Positions 11,158 through 25,919 of a stretch of DNA of 64,000 bases are shown piece after piece. Numbering within the stretch: the first letter of the stretch is position 1; the number at the start of each line of letters is the position of its first letter. The notes under the pieces are model-generated. The model worked only from the letters and a program-made list of their open reading frames with translations. It had not been told where the DNA came from and did not search any database. The position numbers were made by a program, and so were the translations under genes. This stretch comes from Bryum argenteum (lineage: Eukaryota > Streptophyta > Bryopsida > Bryales > Bryaceae), in assembly GCA_037043015.1 (NCBI GenBank), contig CM073322.1, positions 16,875,601 to 16,939,600 on the forward strand. The letters run 5' to 3'.

Positions 11158-13884
11158 ATGGAGCTCGATGAGTACAGTGTCGTGATAAGGGACAGCAACA
11201 CGATGCCGCTGGTGATCACGCTGCTCGTGGGGTTTGCGGCATTTCTGTGGTGGTGGCGGTGGTCGCAGCGGAATAACTTCGGACCTAAAACATGGCCGAT
11301 CGTCGGAGCGCTGATCGAAGGAGGAATGAATTGGGATCGAATTCACGACTGGATGACCGATTACTTGTACCATTGCAATACCCATCGCATGCATGGGGGG
11401 TTTGGTTTCTATTACTTGATTACTACCAGCCCCGCCAATCTAGAGTATATCATGAAAACAAACTTCAACAACTATCCCAAGGTCAGCACCTCTTTCGATC
11501 TCTCATTCGATCTCATCAAAGACATGCAGCAGCTATTGTTTTGAATGATAGTGGCTAATGAAATCGAGAGTGAGAGGTTTAGTAATCATCGAATGAATGC
11601 AGGGGCCAAGACTCCTTGCCATTAACGATGACTTTTTCGGACGAGGAATTTTCAACGCCGATGGAGACCTGTGGGTTCACCAGAGGAAAGTGGCAGCTAT
11701 TGAGTTTGCACCCATTCGACTGAGGAATTTTAGCACTGTAATCTTTGCAGATTACGCCACACGACTTGCTCACAGAGTCCTCGATAAATCGAAACTCAAA
11801 ACCCAAACCGACTTGCAGGTGAGCATGAATAGCTGCATTCGAACAACTCTTGACTGTAGGTGTAAACTCACCCAGAATAATAAAATATTCAACCTCTAGC
11901 TCGTTGGCTTCTCAAGACTGTCGTGGTAGACAACTGTATGTTCGATCCAACATGAAAATCTTGGCTCTGATTCCCTCTACTGTAGCCAATCATACTGTAA
12001 ATTTCAAAATGTAAGAATCACACAATGTACAGAAGATCTTCTAGTCATTTTCATGACAGAGCTTAAAATGGCCGCAGTTGAAATGGTTCCATGCGTGTAG
12101 TCTTGATGGTAGTAGTTGCAATTTTACAAGCATGGCTGATTGCTGAAGAAGTTGAACAATGTTATCGTGCGGGTCTGTTTTGACAGGAACTGGTAACTCG
12201 GATGACTCTGGATACAACGGTGAGAATAGCGTTCGGAGTGGATCTGGGCAGCTTGGCACCGGACTTGCCCTCAATAGCAGTGTCCAAGAGCTACGAAATG
12301 GCGAGCACATGTTCCTTCCTGCGATTCCTGCACCCATTCTGGCAGTGGGAGAAAAAGTTGCAACTGGGGCAGGAGAGGAAACTGAAGAAAGCCGTGGCCG
12401 AGCTGGACGCCTTCGCCTATGCGGTCATTGCCCGACGCAAAAAGGAGCTGCCTGACAACCAGCTCGGGGAGCAAGTAAACGAGGTCGGTACCTGCACCCC
12501 ATGCATGATGTTTCTCTTAACTCCAAGTCATGATACTAAACTGCCCTGACCAGTGCAGATCTGATCCTCTACACGAAGCACGATTGTACTGCATTAAATG
12601 CTCACGTTCAACGTACTTTCCATTTTTGCAGGAGAAGGATGACCTCTTGTCGAGATTCGTGAAGATCAGCAAGCAGGGCGACTCCCGGTTCGGTGACCGT
12701 GCTCTGCGAGATATCCTGGTGAATTACATTCTGGCCGGGAAGGACTCTACCTCGGCTGCCATCTGCTGGACCATCTACATGTTGACTAAGCATCCGGATG
12801 TTCGTGCCAAAGTTCGCCAAGAGCTTGCTACCCTCCAGAAGCAGCAAACTACCCCAGGTGTGATTTCCATACCTATCCTAGAAACTGAAAACATCCCATT
12901 GTGTCACATACTTTCGAGCTGCAAAATGGCATCATCTAACAAGAGATGAAACAGGGGCGCCAAATGTAACTTTGCGGATAAATCAGCCTCTAATGATTGC
13001 GAAGAAACCTGTTGACTTGAATTGATAGGCAATCTTGTACCAACCACCACCTTCACATACCAAAATTATCATTTGTCACAAGTGGCATATCTGGTTTCAA
13101 TTTTCAGAAAAAGTACCTCCAATACCGTTACGGACCATGCATTGCTTCAATGTAACATCATTTCCTCCGTCTCACCCTCTCTAACCCATAAAGTTTTTCT
13201 ACATATTGACGGATTTGTGGTTATTGGGATTTGAACAGTGAAGCAAGAGTGTGAATCGGAGGAGAAAGCCATTGAGGCCTTTGCTTCGCTTCTAAACTTC
13301 GACAACGTGAATTCCTTGGACTACTTGCACGCTGTCATCACGGAGACGATGCGACTGTATCCACCACTACCCTTGGTAAGCAATTCCCCTTCTAAAGCTC
13401 CTTCATGTTGTGCAAGATTGATGACAACAGCTCATGTTATTCGGTGACTTCTGGTATAGTATTTGCAGTATTTGAACCTTGGAGTGGATCACTGTTTCAG
13501 AATGCGAAGGAGGCGGCGGAAGATGACATTCTGCCGTCGGGGCAAATAGTTCGGAAGGGCGATACGGTCTTGTTGCAAGCCTACGGTATGGCCCGCATGC
13601 CCTACTTGTGGGGTCCGGATGCGGGCGAGTTCAAGCCTGAGAGATGGCTGAAGAACGGCGTCTTTCAGCCTGAATCTCCCTTCAAGTACATCCAATTCCA
13701 AGGCGGTCCACGCTTGTGTTTGGGCAAGGAATCGTCCTACTTGCAGATGAAGATTACAGTTGCCATGTTGACGCAGTTCTTTGACTTCGAGTTGGTCCCG
13801 GGCCATGTCTACCATTACAAAACCATGCTTTCATTGATCTTCAAAGATGGCCTTGCAGTCACCGTTCACAAGCGAAAGTTCTGA
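11158..13884 (+). CDS. Cytochrome P450, CYP86-clan (CYP704-like)
   Basis: Six exons join in frame to 524 residues: 11158-11481, 11603-11818, 12187-12474 (or to 12483), 12632-12857, 13239-13375, 13501-13884, all with GT-AG introns. An in-frame ATG at 11146 would add four residues. The N terminus has a hydrophobic anchor followed by a WPIVGA hinge, as in ER-bound P450s. The oxygen-binding helix motif AGKDST is at about 311-316, the ExxR pair at E387/R390, and FKPERW follows. The heme-ligand motif FQGGPRLCLG has Cys at about 470. The run AAEDDILPSG before exon 6's conserved core is typical of the CYP86 clan, whose members are mostly fatty-acid omega-hydroxylases for cutin, suberin or sporopollenin. 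That substrate is inference. All key residues are present and the gene looks intact. Confidence 0.88.
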
Positions 13885-15121
13885 CCCTTTTACTGGTGAT
13901 CAATCCAAATCGGGCTAACCTTTGCCATGGGCTGTGTGCAACCTCTTGAAGAACAGTACTCACTTTCATAGTTTTCCATGATTCAAATCCTGTACAGACT
14001 TCAGTTAAGGAGAAATGTTGCCATCAGAATCATATTGCCAAGCTTTGACTTGCAAATGCAGTAAATATTTTAGGATATTACTTACTGAAATTATTAGGAA
14101 TAAGGGTTAGGATTACGAAGGAACTAGACTTACGCAGATATCACATTGTGACTATCGATCCAAAATAAAGCTCAATTTTCTGAATTGAGTTATCTTTTAT
14201 ATATATTTTTCTTGAAAGAGTAATCAATTTTTGATGCTACAAAAAATAAGCATGTTTTTCCTATTAACCCATCAAATATTCTAGTTATATACCATGACAG
14301 TGACTTGTGAGCACATGTATGCGAGTACAATAAGCAGCAACTTTGAAGTTGATCAATTGTAACCTTACCAAACTCTAAATCAAACTCTAAATGTGCAAAA
14401 AACATGTCTATCTATTATCTAATCAAGCCAAACTAATTATGTTCAACTACAACTTTGCCTTCAAACATCTCCAAAGTTTGTAATCTGTACTGAAGTTCAC
14501 ATCACTTCACTATTGAATAACCTAACCTAAAAGGACTCACTTGTTCAATTTCCACTTACGCCTTACTGACAACCACACAAACAAACAAAAAAAGAATTGA
14601 CTGCAACGATTGTGAGCTGTGCTGCATGCAGTGGGCAGATAGAATAAATGTAAGCAAAACTATCACTACATTACAAGTGTCTCTAACATAAGTGTCACAC
14701 TCCGTATATGAGAGTATCCGAAGTGTCCACTCTCTGTTCACTGTCAGATTTGGTTACTCTAGTCAACTGCATGCACATGATGATCCTTTCTCTGTTGAGC
14801 AATAACATTCCTTACACTGCAATAAGAATTGCATGTTATCCACTTTCTGAAATCGACACGACTCCAATAGTAGACAGACTCCTATCCAATCACACCAACA
14901 AGTAGGCACATGAATGCATGAGGCTTTGCAACCTAAAGATTTCTTTTATTCATGATCGAACAGCAACAATCGGATAGCAACATTTCATCCTTTACCTGCT
15001 TTTTTACATCATATATATAAACCGAAAGTGCACTTTTCGATCGTAACTCTGGTAGACAGCTTCATGACTTAACCGGCTATCAAAATTAGGCACCAGCTGA
15101 ACTCCCCTTCAAAGATTCATC
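13885..15121. other. Convergent intergenic region between P450 and DHAR
   Basis: The stretch holds the 3' flanks of both genes. An AATAAA lies near 14163-14168 on the plus strand. Short open frames in it have no recognisable content. Confidence 0.5.
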
Positions 15122-16798
<1,677 letters not shown>

Positions 16799-18242
16799 TG
16801 GTGCTGCTGGTGATGGGAACGAGAACCTGGACTGGGTGATGGAATGTTTGGATGGATGGCCCAGAATAGCGTGAATGTGCAGCTTGCTCCTGTCTGAGTG
16901 AAGTATGTTATGAATGTCTGTAGCGAATTCACAGGAGTCTGCAATGCAATACTGTGTATTGCATTGCCATGGCGAGGAGTGTAAAAGCTGCTACGTGTGA
17001 TAGTGGGAGGTGGAGAGATGAGGATTGCCAATGCATGGCCAATTGGCCACAAGCTTTCAATCCCTGCAAATTCCGTCCTCCCGGGCCTCCTATGATGCAA
17101 TGACCGGGGCGTACCGGCATTTAGTTACACGTTGGCCGGTTGACTCCAAGAATTTCCAATTGGAGTTTCAAGGTTCAGGCTTTTTGCCGGTTACCCCAGT
17201 ATCACAGGGTTATCACAGGGTTATCGCGGGTTATCACATGGGTACCCCCCAGTTATAACGCGGGTGTCAATTAGAATAACTGGATGGTCATGTGAAGTGA
17301 AAGTTTTTACCTCAGTAAAGTTCCTGGACTGTGCTCCTATGACTGGACTGGAGCCCCGGTTATCAATCCCATTTTTGTACTGACGTAAACATTCCATTAA
17401 TTGCTACCTGAAGAGTTTTTTAGGTGTAGGAAGTGTGGAGCATTATTTGTTGGAAAAGGAAAATGGTTCAAGATCAAAGACAATATCATTTTGTGATATT
17501 TGGTGGAGGAACCCCTCTGTAAAATGCATGTTATATCTTTGTAATATCTTGGATTGAGTGAAGATTTTTACTCCCTCAACTAAATTTGAATTCAAACTAC
17601 ACCTAAGGAAGAATGTTGGAAATTGGGTAGTGAATGCAGGTAATACAACCCCTCAATGGTTATGTGTTCTTTACGCTTTTTTCAGTACACGAACATCATT
17701 GCAAGTCTAATACTAAATTCATTTCAGTCAAAACCTTCAACTAAATTGTTTCCTGATTCATCCTCAGGCTCCACTAGTAAAAAAAACCTCATTAGAGGAA
17801 GGTTTGATTGAATGAATGAGTTTGCAATAGTTAAATATGCTATGTGTCATACATTTTGATAATAAAAGCTCCTTGCACAAGAAAGCTTGTTGTTAGTTCA
17901 TATCATCTTGGATTGGTTTGAGATTTTTACAACTAAAACTATATTTTATTTGTAATCAAATCCAACAAATATTGAACAAAGAAGTTATGGCTTCTCAATG
18001 TGCCAATCCAAAATGTTGGTTTGATTTGAGGTTTTAAAGCGTTTAAGGGTGGATCAATTAAGATCCCAAAATACACACCAATCTAGAAACTAGCGGTTTT
18101 GGTGTAACATACCATATGTCAATGTCTTTTTCAACCTCAAGTGAGCAATTCCAAGGCAAAGTCACACTTAGTAAATTTGCCTTGACACTTCTGTCAATGG
18201 AGAGTTAATTGGCCAAGAGGAATGAAATAAACTTATTAATAA
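16799..18242. other. 5' flank of DHAR and intergenic DNA
   Basis: No gene seen. At 17199-17243 an 11-12-bp unit (TATCACAGGGT) is repeated about four times with changes. The rest is AT-rich. Confidence 0.45.
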
Positions 18243-18246
18243 TTAA

Positions 18247-19218
18247 CCCCTAAACGTCCATAGTGTCGAAAAACGACATTTTGGATGAAGGGCAGAAACT
18301 TTAAAGAGCCATAACTTCTTCATGCAAACTCCGTTTTTGACGAAATCACTTGGGTTAGGTCACAAATCAGGTTTAGTTTATGTGGTAAAACTTGCAGACT
18401 CATAAAATAAAGTGTGAATAAATGACATGGATTTTAGTGAAGGCAGCTTTTGTTTTTGGGTTTTCAAACATTTGGCATGTTTTACCATTGCAAGCCAATT
18501 ATGTGAAATCTAGAATAGTTTTTCATGAATTTTTTTCATAGGTTTGATATTTAGATGCATCCCAACAACTTTGTAGTTGGAAGTTTTTTGATCTAGATAA
18601 CTTTGGTATTGACTTTGCAATGATGTTTCTACGATGAAAAAGTGAAAAAATGGATGATTTTTGAATTGCTAGATCTCCTACATCCACCGTTAGATTTTGA
18701 CTTTATTTTTTGGGATGGATTCTAATTATAGTATATTTTTAGTGGTAGAAACCTTGACCCAATCAAGGATATATTGAAGTAAAGGCATGGATTTGAATGC
18801 GAGGGGTCTAGTTTTGGACTATTTTTCCTTTGTAAAATTTTTGGCACTGTTTTCACGACTACAAGGCTACTATTTGAGCCAAGATTTTTTTTTGATGAAT
18901 TTTTTCGGTACAAGAGTGTTTTTGAGATGAAGATGAACAACTTTCTAGTTGCTGATTTTCTCATTGCAAATTTCATGTTGGTAGTATTTTCACTTCAAAG
19001 TGGAAATGATGGTATTTTGTAGCTTGTTTTGCGCACTAATATGTTATGATCTCGCAATCTATGAGGACCCATGAGTCAAGTTTTGGTCCACATGATCTAC
19101 TACAAGTCTATTAGAAGTTTGTACGGTTGAGATCTGAATAGCTTATCTTCATTTTCATCTGTATCACTTTTTTTGAAAATGAGTTTTTGGCTAAAAATAC
19201 CCCAAGGACGTTTAGGGG
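18247..19218. mobile_element. TTAA-flanked piggyBac-type non-autonomous element
   Basis: Perfect 13-bp terminal inverted repeats CCCCTAAACGTCC / GGACGTTTAGGGG are flanked by TTAA at 18243-18246 and 19219-19222. The 972-bp interior has no coding capacity. Diverged inverted copies lie at 59511-60467 and about 58211-59180, and a fragment lies at about 60775-60950. Confidence 0.88.
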
Positions 19219-19222
19219 TTAA

Positions 19223-20146
19223 GCATCGTATACCCGCAAGAAAGAACTTAACAAGAAGAAGTAACATCTACCCCATCGTTAAAAATATTGTCACCAATTT
19301 ACATAATAGATGTTACAATGCAACTTTTGCATGTCTGCCACCAAGAAGGAGGGCCAAGAGCCATCCCTACAACACAAAAATTCTTCCACCCAACTAAAAT
19401 TTCACTCTTAATAACAATCTCGAGGGACATAAATATTCCCCTTCCTACACTAGTATTTACGATTCAAGATTCTCAATATATGAGAAAAATGTCAAAAATT
19501 GTCATCTCCCATAGTGATTGGTTGATGGCTACAACGGTGGTGCTCAATTGTGGGACTGATTGATCATTAAAAATAAAAACAAATTAGTGTACAAATACTT
19601 TTCTTTGTCAAAAAGAATCTTCATACGCCATGGGTAGCAATGCCCTTATGGTAGATAATCTTAGTACACAAAAATCTAGTGCTTAGGTAGGAACTAGCCT
19701 AGTAGGAACCAGCCTAGTGTTCACAGTGGGCTAATAGTCCTAGATGACCTCCCAACATACATCCAAGATAGGTCAAAGGAACATTCTATCCACATTCGCC
19801 TCTAGACAAGTTGGAGTTTCTCTTCTTTATGATACAATGTCGAGCAAAAAAAGTGATACTCTACAAGAGTAGCCTAAAACAAGTCTTCATTCTGCTAAAT
19901 ACTTTTGGTAGATATACATTTCGAGAATAAAAGTTAAGAAGCAAAATGAACACATGCGGAGCAATAGATAAACTCGACTGCTGTGTGGGTATTTTGTGTT
20001 GGCCAGCTAAACCCCGTGCGGTGAAGAAGTGAAGATAGGGGGGGCTCTATCCGAATCTGAAGAAGAATATCACGCTCTCGCAGCACTCGTTCGCTTGCTG
20101 GCCGATTGTGAGGCTGCACTTGTGTGCGCTCACATTCGTAGCAGCA
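19223..20146. other. Intergenic DNA and 5' flank of the LQY1-like gene
   Basis: Nothing recognised. Short open frames lack family features. Confidence 0.4.
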
Positions 20147-22154
20147 ATGGCGGCTCCCGCTCTCACCACCCACCGCCTCGCCACCGCAGGTTGCTTTAAA
20201 TTCTTGCTCACCCACTTCACTCTTCTCTTGCTCACTGATGAAACTGCTACCTTCTCATTCATGGATAATGGGATATGAAATGAACGCTTTTTAGCCATGA
20301 GAACCACCCTCTCCTCTCTCGAATCGAATTCACTCCCAGAGGCTTCTGTAACGATCATGTAGAGCCGTGGAGTCATTTCTTGGCTAGGGTTTAAGGATTC
20401 TTGTTGTCATGGAGATTGTGCAGGGCTTGAATGTGAGCTCCATGACACCGTGAGCTTTTGGCGCAAGTCAAAGTGTCTCACGCAACTCAAGGTTTGATTT
20501 CTCTTCACTCGAGGACAATTGCAATCTTGTTTCCTGGCAGAAGAGAATTCTGTCGAATATCTCTGTAAGCAGTATTGATCGCTGATCAGCATTTTTAGAC
20601 CTGAACGATCGATTGCGTTATGAGTGAGTAATTTGCAAATCTTGTGGGTGGGTTTTCAGTGGAAGAATTCAAGGCAGCAAGGAAATACAAGGTGATCATT
20701 CGTGTAAGCTTGTTCGTCTGTCGCCACTCACAAACTCATTCCGTTACTCATGTGACATTGGCATCTTGTTCGGTAGTTCAGGGCCCAAGTTTGAAGAAGA
20801 AATTGAACCGGATGGTGGTTTGGCATGCAGATGTAGTAGCGTTAGGGTTCCTGCACATGGTGGGCAACAAAGGTCGAGGGTGGTGACCCACGCCATCCCA
20901 GTTGCCGTTTCGGCTGCAGTCACATTGGCGGTGGTTGGAGCTGCTGTAGTGGCCATCTCCAAGAAGGAAAAATTGCCAACAATAATACCAGAGAATACCA
21001 GGGTAAGCCACTGACATTGCAACGAATTTAGGGCATGGGAGATTGCAAAATATGTACAAAAATCACTTTTCGATTCACCTTGGGAACTTTTCGCTCGCTA
21101 CATAACGAAGCATGAACATGACGGGATGGTACAACACGTATTTCTCATGTTGAGATCAGTTTGAGATAACAATCTTTCTGCTATGTGGATCAAACCTTTG
21201 TATCATAAGATGTCAATAAGCTTAGGTTATAATTCTTACCGCACCTGTAGTTGCAATTTCTGAAAAACAAAGTCTCTTAAACAGAATTCAATGCTTGGGG
21301 AAGTATTGAGTTATGGCACTGTAAGATAATATCTCCTCTTCTTCCTCTGGAGTATAGTAAAGGATGCTTTGCTTCATGTAAGGGATGTTATGCACGATGT
21401 TGGTTTTGAATTTTCAACCTGTTTGAAGCCTCTGACAAATGAAGTGCCTCTTACTTCATGAGCAGTGAAATTTTGGGTTTAGTAGTGAATATTAGCAGCT
21501 TGCTTATTGATGCTCTGTTTTTGTCATTGTAGACAGAGTGCGAGGAATGTAAAGGCTCAGGAATTTGTCCAGCTTGCAATGGGGATGGATTCTTGCTGAA
21601 GACTCCAACTAAAGAGGCTGCTGCTAGGGCACGAAATAATGCCAAAGATGCAGCCACCCGCTATACCGCCGGGTAAGTTCATTCTATCCCTGCTTCTGGT
21701 TAGAACACAAGCAAATGAAATACTCAGAAAAGAAGCTTCAATGCTTGATACTGTCACATTTACATTCACATTTTTAACGAAGGGCCGGCTGTAACGCTGA
21801 TGGTTAACGATTTGAGCATTGCCCACACAAGCAATTCGATCATGACGATGACTTCCTTGCCCTGTACTGAACAAAGAATTTGCTCCCTTTTCTTACCCTG
21901 AGTGTTGTATCACATAAATGAGCTCTATAGACGATACCACAAATCTCTCTCCCTCGCATCTATACTTGTTATAGAGCAGACTTCGGTTGCTATTCTGCTG
22001 GATGTCATGAAGCTTAGGTTTATATTGCTATTGAGCTTCTCTAATGCTCAATTGTTGCAGGTTGGCCAAGAAATGGAGCTACTGTGGGACATGCTCAGGA
22101 GGTCGCGGTTGTCCAGCCTGCGAAGGTCGTGGCTGGCTATCGTCAGAAAATTAG
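20147..22154 (+). CDS. LQY1: LQY1-like thylakoid DnaJ-type zinc-finger protein
   Basis: Exons 20147-20189, 20782-21002, 21533-21672 and 22061-22154 join in frame to 165 residues, close to the roughly 154 residues of Arabidopsis LQY1. The first roughly 50 residues fit a plastid transit region. A single hydrophobic Ala/Val-rich helix (about 52-73) ends in SKKEK. Four CxxC motifs of the DnaJ Cys-rich kind follow: C91/C94, C100/C103, C143/C146 and C152/C155, most in a CxxCxGxG context. In LQY1 this arrangement anchors a zinc-finger with disulfide isomerase activity at the thylakoid membrane for photosystem II repair. A small exon-like piece at 20657-20688 has splice-site-like ends, but including it shifts the frame. 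Other plastid DnaJ-finger proteins are the main alternative. Confidence 0.78.
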
Positions 22155-22949
22155 ACGTGACATCCAATATCTGAGTATCAGTGTATGATATTTTCACAAG
22201 CCCACCGGGCCGGAGAGAGCAACTGGACATCATTCAATCCCAGATTAGAGACCACTGCCCTTCTTTCTCTTTTTACGAATGTAGAGTAATGAAATCAAGT
22301 TTGCTTTTGCTCGACTTCATGGCCTCAGATAGTACTGTACTTGGTTATGAAGGTTTTGTCGAGATCTCTAGGAGGCTGTCTTGTAACGAATAGGTAGGAA
22401 CACTTCTAGCTCAAAGAAGTGTAAATCAAGAGCCCTAAACACACATCTTTTCAAAAGATTTACATGTGTGGGTTCTTTGTATTGTCGTTTCTGATCACTT
22501 ACAATTGAAGATTTTCCAACATTATATGCATTTGAGTTATACATTGATATGAATTTGAGTTTAATATAGGAAGTGTATTTAGAATGGTTCAGTTTAGTGA
22601 AGTAACCGGCAATTGTATACTCTTTTATTCAATACCCCAATATGGGCTTTCAGTGTTTAGTGAAGTAGAGATGAATCTACCTATACTAAGTACCCTTCCA
22701 CCCCTATACTATGAAAGCAAAAATTCTTTGTTCTTCACTCAATATTGTCCTGATTGTACCTTGAACCTAAGTTGGAAATATCCAAATGATAGAATACAGA
22801 AGTTGTAGTATCCAAGGAAAATAGTGAAGGAAATTGTAATTGTGGTTATCCCTCTACCACTAGTAGGGCCTTTAACATGAGTACAATGTTCATGATGTGG
22901 ACATTTTTTGACTTTGTGAAGGCCTTCCCGATGGTAAAGGGTTGGGAAG
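22155..22949. other. 3' flank of the LQY1-like gene
   Basis: The start should be 3' UTR. No other gene or repeat recognised. Confidence 0.45.
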
Positions 22950-22952
22950 TAA

Positions 22953-23345
22953 GGCCCGGTTCAGACTGGGACGTCCGGTGGAGGCGGACAAAACCGAATG
23001 TCCACCATTTTGTCCACTACATTGTGGAGGGAAAGGCGCCTACGTGGCAAAACCCTATGATGATGACGCAAAGGTGGTGCATGCAAGGAGGGGAGGAGGA
23101 GGCAAGAAGACCTTGGTTTGTCCATTGGACAAGATTTGGGGTCACCTCCCAAGGTGACCCCAAATCTTGTCCGGTGGACAAAAGAATACATTGGGTTTTT
23201 GGAGGGAAATGTGTCTATGTGGCAAAACCCTAAACCGGACGTCCTTCAAGTGTGAAAGCCCCACCGGACGAAACCTCCACATTACCCAATGGAAGGCCGG
23301 AGAATTTCGTCCGCCTCCACTGGACGTCCCAGTCTAAACCGAGCC
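22953..23345. mobile_element. Foldback PIF/Harbinger-like MITE
   Basis: The left end GGCCCGGTTCAGACTGGGAC and the reverse complement of the right end GGCTCGGTTTAGACTGGGAC are near-identical. The inverted match continues inwards and is renewed by an almost perfect central palindrome at about 23127-23173. TAA flanks both ends (22950-22952 and 23346-23348). The transcript could fold into a long hairpin. Open frames inside are artefacts of the palindrome. Confidence 0.85.
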
Positions 23346-23437
23346 TAAGACTAACTACCACGTATGATAGTTTTTGAATCGGATTTTGGAATTGCTAAGA
23401 AAAAAATGACAATGCTTTTATTGATGACTTTAGAATC

Positions 23438-23438
<1 letters not shown>

Positions 23439-23472
<34 letters not shown>
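23439..23472. repeat. (AT)n microsatellite
   Basis: An uninterrupted AT dinucleotide run of about 34 bp. Confidence 0.95.
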
Positions 23473-23476
<4 letters not shown>

Positions 23477-24578
23477 AATGTCATTTAATATTGTGAATAC
23501 TTGACATGTTGTATAAAAAGTTGAGATATAGAATAATATAGATCTTTTTGATCTTAATGGAATCTCAAGATTCTTAACAACTAAAAGTTTTGAACACCTA
23601 AAAGGTTCGAACACTTATCATGATAAATGATGTATAGGTTGCACTTTGAAGTGTTTTTGTATCCACTTTGAATAGATTTGGAGATGTTTGTCCAACTACG
23701 TAATCGCTAAAAACCACATTTGTTTTTATTCGATAATAATTTATTTTTTATTTTTTTTAAATTTTTTCCTCATCTTTTAATGGAACGTTTATAGCTTAGA
23801 TACACATCACTTGGCTCATATTAATAAAAAACACGTCTCATAAATAGACATGACAAGGGTATGCATGGTGTTTCGTTTTGGACTGTATTTCCTCTCAAGA
23901 ATTTGGATAGTTTTCACACATACAAGGACATTACATGAGCCAAGAAATTCCTTTCATTGCTTATTGTGGTACTAGGATGTTCTAGAGAGGTAGTACTAGG
24001 GTGTTCTTGAGACTTTAAATTTGATCCACAATGAATTCAAGATTTTTGGTTTAAATTTGAGTAGCTCACCTTCAATAACATTTATGACACTCCAAAAAAA
24101 CTGCTAGACGGAGACATTTCAGAATTGATGTAGAAATTGTAAAAAGCTTCATAGAATGTTGCCAAAAAGAAAATTAACTATATCAAAAGCAAAACGTTGA
24201 TAAACTTAATTTTGATATTAGAAGAAAATCATTAGTGAGTAGAAGACAATTGTTTCTTTTGCTTTCTAGTAGAAAAATTTGTAATCAATTTGATGTGCAG
24301 CTTTGTACATGTATGTGTGATATTTTATGCAATAACTCAATCTTTGAAAATTTCCAAAACCCTATATTCCACAAGCATGTTCCTATGATTGAAGAATGTA
24401 ATCATATTGTCTAAAAGTGACTTTATCTAAATGACTACTACTTGATCTAAATATGAATTCTTATAGTCTACATAAGTAAGTTAAATGACTCATTGTTTTC
24501 ATATTTGTAGTGATATGACTACAAACAATCACAACATTTACTTCAAATGACTACCAATAGTTAAAATTTCTTATTCAC
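23473..24578. other. AT-rich repeat-derived DNA
   Basis: No gene. Short stretches at about 23790-24080 (CAAGGACATTACATGAGCCAAGA and similar) resemble the interior of the 18247-19218 element, so this is probably decayed TTAA-element sequence. Confidence 0.4.
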
Positions 24579-24581
24579 TTA

Positions 24582-25916
24582 GGGCCGCTTTACATGAGGG
24601 GCCAAGCCATTGATGGGGCCAATTCATGGCCAAATCCACTCTTGTGATTGGTCGAATTTTTGAAATTGGCCGAAGGGCTTTACACGGGGAGTCAAGGCCA
24701 ATTTTCTAAAATTATATTATAATGGGTGGGGAACAAGTTATGACACAGCCCGCGCTCCAAAAGTTGCGAGATACAAGAATGGAAGGCCAATTCATGGCCT
24801 AGAGGCTGTTTCTTGATTTCAATACAAAATCATTATTTCACTAAAATACTTCAACCCCTAAAGTCGAAAAGAGCTCGAATCGGGTCGTTAGGGTTTGGTC
24901 AACCCCGTACCTACTATATCTAGCTTGTACAAAATTGAATTTTTTGCAGGTTGAAGAGTTTTTCCATAGCTTTCCGAAAAGTCATTTCATGCTGCTAAAT
25001 TCCTCATACTTTATGAGATATTTACGATCAAAGTTTGAAAACACTATTTGAAATCTGCCCAAACTGTGGTATAAGCTCCTTTATTCTCAAAATTTGCCCA
25101 AAATAAATAAGATCGCAAGAACTTCAAAAATTCACCAAAAATTGAGATTTATTATTATTATTTTTTTTATTTTTTTTTATTTTTTTTTCAGTTTTTGTTT
25201 TTTGTACTTGGAAATAAGGTTGTAAGGCATGATTTCACCGTTTGGATCTTTCATCCAATTATTATTCACATGCCATTTTTATTACCAAAGAGGGGCCTTT
25301 GAAGTTGAATTTCAGCATACCTCCATGTGAAAGTTTAAGCATTTCATTAAGTTTTATAGGTCGCATGAGGGTAAAAATTACATAGGCATGTTCCCAACTC
25401 ACTAAGGAACAAGAATTTAAAGATCCTCAGTTCAAATTTACTCTTAAAATTGGTTTTTTGGGCTCACAAAAAACTTCCAACCCATTTTGCAACAAGGGAA
25501 AAAAAGTTTTTCTCAACTTTGAATGTTATGATCACACAATTGGTAAGAAACTTGAATCTAAGTTTTGGTACACACATACATGAACAAGTAAGGTATAAGA
25601 TCTTATGATCACATACATAAGATTCCGTCAGAAGTTGAAAATTTTCATCTTGCATTGAAAGAGGGTGGTTTTGAGGAGTTATGGCAGTTTTAGGGGCTTT
25701 CGACTTTAGGGGTTAATGTGAATGGATCAATAGCATGGAATGTAGCTAATAATACGAATTGGCCTTGTTTTTTCTTCTCGATATCGGCCCCAAGGGCCTT
25801 ACACATGGGGAATTGGCCCTCACTTTATAAATTGTTCAATGTGTTCTCCAAGTGACAAATGGAACCAATTGTGATTGGAGACTTGTTGGCCTTGACTCCC
25901 CTATGTAAAGCGTCCC
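24582..25916. mobile_element. PIF/Harbinger-like element carrying a nested TTAA element
   Basis: The termini GGGCCGCTTTACAT and ATGTAAAGCGTCCC form a 13/14-matching inverted repeat. TTA duplicates flank it at 24579-24581 and 25917-25919. Without the inner insertion it would be about 470 bp. Its interior repeats GGCCAATTCATGGCC-type strings. The inner element occupies 24855-25712. Confidence 0.82.
24855..25712. mobile_element. TTAA-flanked non-autonomous element nested in a MITE
   Basis: Perfect 15-bp terminal inverted repeats CCCCTAAAGTCGAAA / TTTCGACTTTAGGGG. The right flank is TTAA (25713-25716) and the left is TCAA (24851-24854), one substitution from TTAA. The 858-bp interior is non-coding. 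An inverted relative lies at 31299-33529. Confidence 0.85.
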
Positions 25917-25919
25917 TTA

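Noticed and set aside
20657..20688. Inclusion of this segment as a coding exon of the LQY1-like gene
   Set aside because: It shifts the frame before the transmembrane and zinc-finger exons, whereas skipping it gives a full-length protein.
22877..23233. 118-codon plus frame and overlapping frames
   Set aside because: They fall inside a foldback MITE. Repeated peptides such as RFGVT and DPKSC arise from the palindrome on both strands.
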